Positions 21,682-25,838 of a stretch of DNA of 25,838 nucleotides are shown here, piece by piece. A model generated the notes under the pieces. It was not told where the DNA came from. It saw only the letters and a program-made list of their open reading frames with translations, and made no database searches. Source of the stretch: CAIMZW01 sp037135095 (GTDB lineage: Bacteria; Actinomycetota; Actinomycetes; Nanopelagicales; Nanopelagicaceae); the NCBI GenBank assembly GCA_037135095.1, contig JBAXKZ010000019.1:1-25838 (forward strand). The letters run 5' to 3'. The position numbers and the translations under genes are program-made. Numbering within the stretch: position 1 is the stretch's first letter; each line of letters starts with the position of its first letter.

Positions 21682-23147
21682 GCCGACGTCCGGATGGTTT
21701 GTTAACCCACGAAAATGATCCGCATGAAAAGGGTCCGCAAGATGCTTGTGGCGTCTTTGGCGTTTGGGCACCGGGCGAAGAAGTAGCAAAGCTAACTTTC
21801 TATGGTTTGTATGCGCTTCAACATCGCGGCCAAGAGTCAGCAGGAATCGCAACAAGCGATGGCGACCGAATCTTTGTTTACAAAGATATGGGTTTAGTTT
21901 CACAAGTCTTCACCGAAAATGATTTAGCAACTTTGACTGGCAATCTAGCAATTGGTCATTGTCGCTACAGCACAACAGGTTCCAGTACTTGGGCAAATGC
22001 GCAACCAACTCTTCGCGCCACCAATCACGGCACTTTAGCTTTGGCGCATAATGGCAATCTCACCAACACTGGCGATTTGGCCGAATACCTTTCGCGCAGT
22101 CCCCAACATTCCGAATCTGGTTTCGATGCTACAACCGATACTGAAATTATCACTGCGCTGATCGCTGCCCAAGAAGGAAAGAATTTCGAGAGTTCGGCAC
22201 TTGCCGTTCTTCCAATGCTTAAAGGCGCCTTCTCGTTGGTATTCATGGATGAGCACACGATTTACGCCGCTCGCGATCGCAACGGAATTCGCCCACTGGT
22301 GATCGGCAAACTAGATCATGGTTGGGTAGTTGCATCGGAAACTGCGGCTCTGGATATCGTTGGCGCGGCCTTTGTCCGCGAGATGGAGCCCGGTGAGTTC
22401 GTTGCCATAGATGCCAATGGCTTGCGCTCGCAGCGCTGGGCTGAAGCCGAACCAAAGGGCTGCATTTTTGAATATGTTTATTTGGCTCGCCCCGATACCC
22501 AAATTGCCGGCCGCAATATTCACGCTACCCGAGTAGCTGTTGGCGAACGCTTAGCCAAAGAACATCCGGTTGAAGCTGACCTAGTAATCCCCGTACCCGA
22601 ATCTGGTACCCCAGCAGCGGTTGGCTATGCCCGCGCTTCTGGCATTCCATATGGCGCGGGATTTGTGAAGAACTCTTATGTTGGCCGCACCTTTATTCAA
22701 CCTAGCCAAACAATTAGGCAACTTGGGATTCGCCTGAAGTTAAATCCACTTCGCGAAGTTATTGAGGGCAAGCGCATAATTGTTGTTGACGATTCGATCG
22801 TTCGCGGAAATACCCAACGGGCATTGATCCGGATGTTGCGCGAAGCCGGCGCTCTCGAAATCCACGTTCGAATTTCATCGCCACCAGTTAAATGGCCGTG
22901 CTACTACGGTATTGACTTTGCTTCGCGGGCAGAACTTGTTGCTGCCGGCCTAGAGATTGAAGAAATTCGACGATCAATAGGCGCCGACACATTGGGTTAT
23001 GTTTCCCTCGAAGGTTTAATCGAAGCTACAACGATCGCTGCGGATAACCTCTGCACCGCTTGCTTCACGGGTAGCTACCCAATTGATATTCCAGCTGATT
23101 TATCCGGCGGCAAGAATTTATTGGAGATTGTGAACCGCCACGAATGA
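21678..23147 (+). CDS. purF: Amidophosphoribosyltransferase
   Basis: Commits PRPP to purine synthesis by making phosphoribosylamine from glutamine. The 489-aa product has the N-terminal nucleophile C24 in DACGVFGVW, implying removal of a 23-residue propeptide, as in Bacillus-type enzymes. C262, C408, C459 and C462 (NLCTAC) sit where the 4Fe-4S ligands of that class are, suggesting an oxygen-sensitive enzyme. The PRPP loop is IIVVDDSIVRGNTQ (367-380), and the glutaminase domain shows LQHRGQESAGIA and CRYSTTG. It overlaps the sterol carrier gene and purM by ATGA. Confidence 0.97.
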   Translation: MSRRPDGLLTHENDPHEKGPQDACGVFGVWAPGEEVAKLTFYGLYALQHRGQESAGIATSDGDRIFVYKDMGLVSQVFTENDLATLTGNLAIGHCRYSTTGSSTWANAQPTLRATNHGTLALAHNGNLTNTGDLAEYLSRSPQHSESGFDATTDTEIITALIAAQEGKNFESSALAVLPMLKGAFSLVFMDEHTIYAARDRNGIRPLVIGKLDHGWVVASETAALDIVGAAFVREMEPGEFVAIDANGLRSQRWAEAEPKGCIFEYVYLARPDTQIAGRNIHATRVAVGERLAKEHPVEADLVIPVPESGTPAAVGYARASGIPYGAGFVKNSYVGRTFIQPSQTIRQLGIRLKLNPLREVIEGKRIIVVDDSIVRGNTQRALIRMLREAGALEIHVRISSPPVKWPCYYGIDFASRAELVAAGLEIEEIRRSIGADTLGYVSLEGLIEATTIAADNLCTACFTGSYPIDIPADLSGGKNLLEIVNRHE

Positions 23148-24193
23148 GCACCTATTCCCAAGCCGGAGTTGATATTGATGCTGGTGATCGCGCCGTTGAA
23201 TTAATGAAGGCGCATCTAAAGCGAGCACGTCGCCCAGAAGTTGTCGGTGACATTGGTGGTTTTGCGGGATTGTTTGATGTTAGCGCGCTAAAGAAATTCG
23301 ATCGTCCGCTACTTGCCACCTCTACTGATGGTGTTGGCACCAAAACCGAAATCGCACGTGCTATAGGAAAGTACGACACCATCGGCGAAGATCTTGTCGC
23401 CATGGTCGTTGATGATTTAGTTGTCTGCGGTGCCGAGCCGTTATTTATGACCGACTACATTGCCGTGGGAAAAGTTTTTCCAGAACGAATCGCCGAAATT
23501 GTTTCCGGTATTGCCAAAGGTTGCGAGAAAGCCGGCACCGCGCTGATCGGTGGCGAAACCGCTGAGCACCCGGGCTTGTTAGCCGAAGATGAATTCGATA
23601 TTGCCGGCGCAGCAACTGGAGTTGTTGATGCAAAAAATGTTCTTGGCGCTGAACGCGTTTTGGCCGGCGATGTTTTGATCGCAATGCCGGCTTCGGGCTT
23701 GCATGCCAATGGTTATTCCTTGGTTCGCCATATCTTGAAGAAGCAGAACCTCTCCCTTGACGCTCATGTAGCAGAACTCGGCAAGACTTTGGGTGAAGCC
23801 CTATTAACCCCAACCGAGATTTACTCCTTGGACTGCCTCGCCCTAATCAAGGGGTTGGGGGATGAGCTGCGCGCTTTCTCCCACATCACCGGCGGGGGGC
23901 TGGCAGCCAATACCGCCCGGGTTTTGCCTGGCCACCTAACAGCCACCTTTGACCGCGCCACTTGGGCCCTTCCGATGGAAATGGCCTATCTGGCCAGCGT
24001 GGGTGGGGTGCCGCAGGAGGATATGGAGCGCACCTGGAACTGCGGAATTGGGATGGTGGCGATCGTTTCGGCCGCTGCCGCGGGTCGCACGCTCAGTTCC
24101 CTCTCAGCCAGGGGCATGAAAGCTTGGGTCGCAGGTACTGTGGTTGTGGGTAATGGAGCGTCTGCGTTGGAAGGCACCTTCCAACCGCGATAA
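23144..24193 (+). CDS. purM: Phosphoribosylformylglycinamidine cyclo-ligase (AIR synthetase)
   Basis: Closes the imidazole ring, converting FGAM to AIR with ATP. The 349-aa protein has the family start YSQAGVDIDAGDRAVELMK, DGVGTKTEIA, MVVDDLVVCGAEPLFMTDYIA, ALIGGETAEHPG, ASGLHANGYSLVR and HITGGGLAANTARVLP. The ATGA overlap with purF and the 4-base or shorter junctions all the way back to purA make this the last gene of one long unit. A 20-base palindromic hairpin sits in its last codons and may end the transcript. Confidence 0.97.
   Translation: MSTYSQAGVDIDAGDRAVELMKAHLKRARRPEVVGDIGGFAGLFDVSALKKFDRPLLATSTDGVGTKTEIARAIGKYDTIGEDLVAMVVDDLVVCGAEPLFMTDYIAVGKVFPERIAEIVSGIAKGCEKAGTALIGGETAEHPGLLAEDEFDIAGAATGVVDAKNVLGAERVLAGDVLIAMPASGLHANGYSLVRHILKKQNLSLDAHVAELGKTLGEALLTPTEIYSLDCLALIKGLGDELRAFSHITGGGLAANTARVLPGHLTATFDRATWALPMEMAYLASVGGVPQEDMERTWNCGIGMVAIVSAAAAGRTLSSLSARGMKAWVAGTVVVGNGASALEGTFQPR
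24166..24185 (+). terminator. Hairpin in the last codons of purM; possible end of the purine operon
   Basis: GTTGGAAGG (24166-24174) and CCTTCCAAC (24177-24185) are perfect inverted repeats around CA; sterically this gives about an 8-bp stem with a 4-base loop. It ends five bases before the purM stop at 24191-24193. No T-run follows. Its place at the end of the last purine gene fits a U-poor terminator or a 3'-end stabiliser. Confidence 0.45.
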
Positions 24194-24259
24194 CCTTCGC
24201 CTCTGAAGAATTAACTAACCATAATTAAGACCAGAGATATTGGTAAGGGGGTCACGCGC

Positions 24260-24436
24260 ATGGGGCGAGGCCGGCAAAAAGCCAAAGCAACCAAAGTTGC
24301 TCGAGATTTAAAATATTCCTCACAAGATATGGATCTAGAGCGCCTCTCCAAAGAGCTTCACGGAGAGATTAAAGGTGACGAAAACGAAAACGACGAGGAC
24401 CCGTTCGCAGAGGGCAATTACATTCGTCGAGCCTAG
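24260..24436 (+). CDS. DUF3073 family small protein
   Basis: A 58-codon gene. The N-terminus MGRGRQKAKATKVARDLKYSS matches the highly conserved DUF3073 start, followed by an acidic middle (several E and D) and the ending FAEGNYIRRA. The function is unknown; the basic head and acidic tail suggest a nucleic-acid or ribosome contact, which is inference only. AAGGGGG at 24245-24251 with an 8-base spacer is a strong binding site. It follows purM by 66 bases, the usual place for this gene in actinobacteria (Rv0810c beside purM in Mycobacterium, from memory), here on the same strand. Confidence 0.9.
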   Translation: MGRGRQKAKATKVARDLKYSSQDMDLERLSKELHGEIKGDENENDEDPFAEGNYIRRA

Positions 24437-24440
24437 TTAG

Positions 24441-25256
24441 ATGCGTCCAACTCCGTATGTCGCTTCACTTCGGATTTACGAACCAATTAAAGCGTTTGAA
24501 CCTGCCGAGCAACTTCGCTGGGCTGGAATATCTGCTGAAGAAGCAACAGATTCTGAAGAACAAGAGCGAGCGCTTCGTCGAATGATTGTGATTGAACCGC
24601 CGGCGTTAAAGCCAGATGGCGCTCACATATTAGATATTGATGGCCGCCGTTATGTCTCGCCATGGTCTACCGCAACAAGATGTTGGTCGGCGCTCGGCGA
24701 TTTCAAAGAGTCAATGCCATTACCAGTCACTCGTTTTTTCGTTCCAGAAAATATGGAAGAAGCGATAACAATTAATTCAGAGCTTATGGAAGATAAAGTT
24801 CCACACATTATTTCCGAAACTTGGATGATTCCACCGCGGTGGTTCTCGCTCTTTGAAGCCGCAGATCGCAACCGAGGCCAGGATAAAAATGGCGCCTTCA
24901 CCCTTTTGCAGACTTCAATTTCGAAAGCAAAAGAGCGGTGCCTATTTAGCCACCAAACAGTTGTGAGTTCTTTTGGAGTGGGACCAATTGAACAAGAGAT
25001 CGCCGATTTATTAGAGTGGCTAAATCTCTTTCATGCGGAGTCTTTAGTCGAATTGGATTACGGCGGTTTAGCTGAATATTTGGCACAGCTTTTGATTGCC
25101 GATGGCGAGAGTGGAATCGATGCCGATACTTCGGTCGAGGACCTACATCTTTCGCTAGCGGGGTTAGCCAGTGGTGATGGCGCCATGGCCGGGCAGGGAT
25201 ACGAGCGGTTGATAACCCGTTGGCGTCGAGTCGCCGCCATGGAATCGGCCACATAA
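24441..25256 (+). CDS. Conserved actinobacterial protein of unknown function (271 aa)
   Basis: I recognise it only as the protein that usually neighbours DUF3073 and purM in actinobacteria (Rv0811c-like, from memory). The 271-aa soluble sequence begins MRPTPYVASLRIYEPIKAF and contains LRRMIVIEPPALKPDGAHILDIDGRRYVSPWS-type early core (visible as DIDGRRYVSPW), IISETWMIPPRWFSLF and FGVGPIEQEIADLLEWL. No signal peptide, membrane helix, nucleotide loop or known catalytic motif is evident. Four bases separate it from the DUF3073 stop, so they are cotranscribed. A hairpin just after its stop may end the unit before the bldC promoter. Confidence 0.8.
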   Translation: MRPTPYVASLRIYEPIKAFEPAEQLRWAGISAEEATDSEEQERALRRMIVIEPPALKPDGAHILDIDGRRYVSPWSTATRCWSALGDFKESMPLPVTRFFVPENMEEAITINSELMEDKVPHIISETWMIPPRWFSLFEAADRNRGQDKNGAFTLLQTSISKAKERCLFSHQTVVSSFGVGPIEQEIADLLEWLNLFHAESLVELDYGGLAEYLAQLLIADGESGIDADTSVEDLHLSLAGLASGDGAMAGQGYERLITRWRRVAAMESAT

Positions 25257-25260
25257 TTCC

Positions 25261-25275
25261 CATTTGGGGCAAATG
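25261..25275 (+). terminator. Small hairpin after the 271-aa gene
   Basis: CATTTG (25261-25266) pairs with CAAATG (25270-25275) around GGG, four bases beyond the stop at 25254-25256. The stem is short and AT-rich with no T-run, so termination is only a possibility. Confidence 0.25.
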
Positions 25276-25305
25276 TAAATGTTGGATTAAGAATTTGGAT
25301 TTAAC

Positions 25306-25334
25306 TTGAAACTGGAGCGATTGTCGTAGATACT
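25306..25334 (+). promoter_or_regulatory. Candidate promoter for bldC
   Basis: TTGAAA (25306-25311) and GATACT (25329-25334) are separated by exactly 17 bases, a reasonable match to a housekeeping sigma-70-type promoter. Transcription would begin near 25341, leaving a leader of about 65 bases before the bldC ATG. It lies in the 151-base gap after the 271-aa gene, the largest gap in the 3' part of the window. Confidence 0.5.
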
Positions 25335-25407
25335 TTCCTCGTATTGGTGCGAATGGGACATTTCACCTCTTTCTGAGCGAGTTACCTTGAATGGAGCGTC
25401 GATCGAT

Positions 25408-25599
25408 ATGAGCCAAGAACAAGAAGTCCTATTAACGCCATCTGAAGTAGCCAAGCTTTTCCGCGTTGACCCAAAGACAGTCACCCGATGGGCGAAAGCT
25501 GGAAAATTGACTTCGATTCGGACCTTGGGCGGACACCGTCGCTACAAGGAATCAGAAGTTAGAGCGCTGCTCAATGCAGTTCAAAGTAAGGGAAGCTAG
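25408..25599 (+). CDS. bldC: BldC, MerR-like DNA-binding developmental regulator
   Basis: A 63-aa protein that is a single MerR-type winged helix-turn-helix: LLTPSEVAKLFRVDPKTVTR followed by WAKAGKLTSIRTLGGHRRY and ESEVRALL. Most of this is nearly identical to Streptomyces BldC, which binds direct repeats cooperatively and delays sporulation. In a probably non-sporulating organism it is more likely a general regulator (inference). ATG 25408 is preferred, with GGAG at 25393-25396; the frame is open to a TTG at 25387 that would add seven unconserved residues. The DUF5302 gene starts two bases after its stop, so they are cotranscribed. Confidence 0.93.
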   Translation: MSQEQEVLLTPSEVAKLFRVDPKTVTRWAKAGKLTSIRTLGGHRRYKESEVRALLNAVQSKGS

Positions 25600-25601
25600 A
25601 A

Positions 25602-25838
25602 ATGACCTCAGAGAGTAATGTCCCCAAAAAAGAGTCCCACGCCCCAAAAAAGGAGTCTCACGCCCCAAAAAAAGGCGCCAATGCAGAAGCCAAGGCTCGA
25701 ATGAAAGAGGCGCTCGCCAAAAAGCAAAAAGGGGCAAACTCGGGTAAGCCTGGCGGTCCAACCGGAGGCTCGAAGATCGGCGCGGAGGCTGGAGCCAACG
25801 CCCCAAAAATGTTCCGTCGTAAATCTGGCGCTGCTTAA
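25602..25838 (+). CDS. DUF5302-like small protein with N-terminal PKKESHA repeats
   Basis: A 78-aa basic, probably disordered protein. The C-terminus PKMFRRKSG and the middle AEAKARMKEALAKKQ match the DUF5302 pattern found next to bldC in actinobacteria; the function is unknown. The N-terminus carries a tandem repeat, PKKESHA twice and then PKKGA, which I do not expect in the family core. AAGGGAAG in the end of bldC is the binding site. The TAA occupies the last three bases of the window. Three runs of six, six and seven A residues in the repeats could cause slippage. Confidence 0.75.
   Translation: MTSESNVPKKESHAPKKESHAPKKGANAEAKARMKEALAKKQKGANSGKPGGPTGGSKIGAEAGANAPKMFRRKSGAA
25623..25673 (+). 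repeat. 21-bp tandem coding repeat with A6-A7 tracts
   Basis: Two 21-base units (25623-25643 and 25644-25664) and a partial third (25665-25673) encode PKKESHA, PKKESHA and PKK. Each contains CCC or CCCC followed by six or seven A bases. Units differ at only a few positions, which suggests recent duplication. A related GCCCCAAAAA occurs once more near 25799, outside the array. Confidence 0.75.

Noticed and set aside
25387..25407. TTG 25387 as bldC start.
   Set aside because: The seven extra residues are not conserved and no binding site precedes it; ATG 25408 gives the normal length.

Overview
The window is a densely packed bacterial chromosome segment, about half G+C in the stretches I sampled. 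Gene families and gene order point to Actinomycetota: aspartokinase with an internal beta-subunit start, a GlxR/Crp-type regulator, a 4Fe-4S PurF, and the block purM - DUF3073 - bldC - DUF5302. Moderate G+C, very short intergenic gaps, many ATGA/GTGA/TTGA overlaps and loss of several usual neighbours suggest a streamlined lineage, for example the freshwater Nanopelagicales (acI). The lineage is inference; no rRNA or marker comparison was possible.

Region 1 (1-3690): the end of dnaX, recR, then the aspartate-pathway pair lysC-asd, a convergent small zinc-ribbon membrane protein, and a tRNA-Pro(CGG). Region 2 (3693-11938): a metallophosphoesterase and a YqeY protein start divergently 14 bp apart. 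They are followed by DUF4177, RidA, a large AT-rich OafA-type membrane acyltransferase, crp (minus strand), the overlapping run nth - TlpA-like thioredoxin - cvpA, and acs (minus strand). This resembles the well-known actinobacterial crp/nth neighbourhood, but the MBL hydrolase, the NUDIX hydrolase and the protease half of MarP are not there, and an acyltransferase sits between RidA and Crp.

Region 3 (11939-12353) is the only sizeable space without an obvious large gene. It holds an apparently unannotated 48-codon ORF with a strong ribosome binding site, encoding an amphipathic cationic peptide. It also holds a long inverted repeat whose 3' arm covers the fba ribosome binding site, a candidate cis-regulatory RNA.

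Region 4 (12354-24193): fba, then a nearly continuous purine cluster, purA-purD-purB-purC-purS-purQ-purL-(sterol carrier-like)-purF-purM. It covers most steps from PRPP to AMP; purN, purK, purE, purH and guaA/guaB are not in the window. Region 5 (24194-25838): DUF3073, a conserved 271-aa protein of unknown function, the MerR-like developmental regulator BldC and a DUF5302 protein with N-terminal repeats that ends exactly at the window edge.

I found no mobile element, CRISPR array, rRNA or integrated phage. The best candidates for something undescribed are the fba leader structure, the 48-aa peptide beside it, and strong hairpins placed inside the 3' coding ends of the acyltransferase and purM genes.
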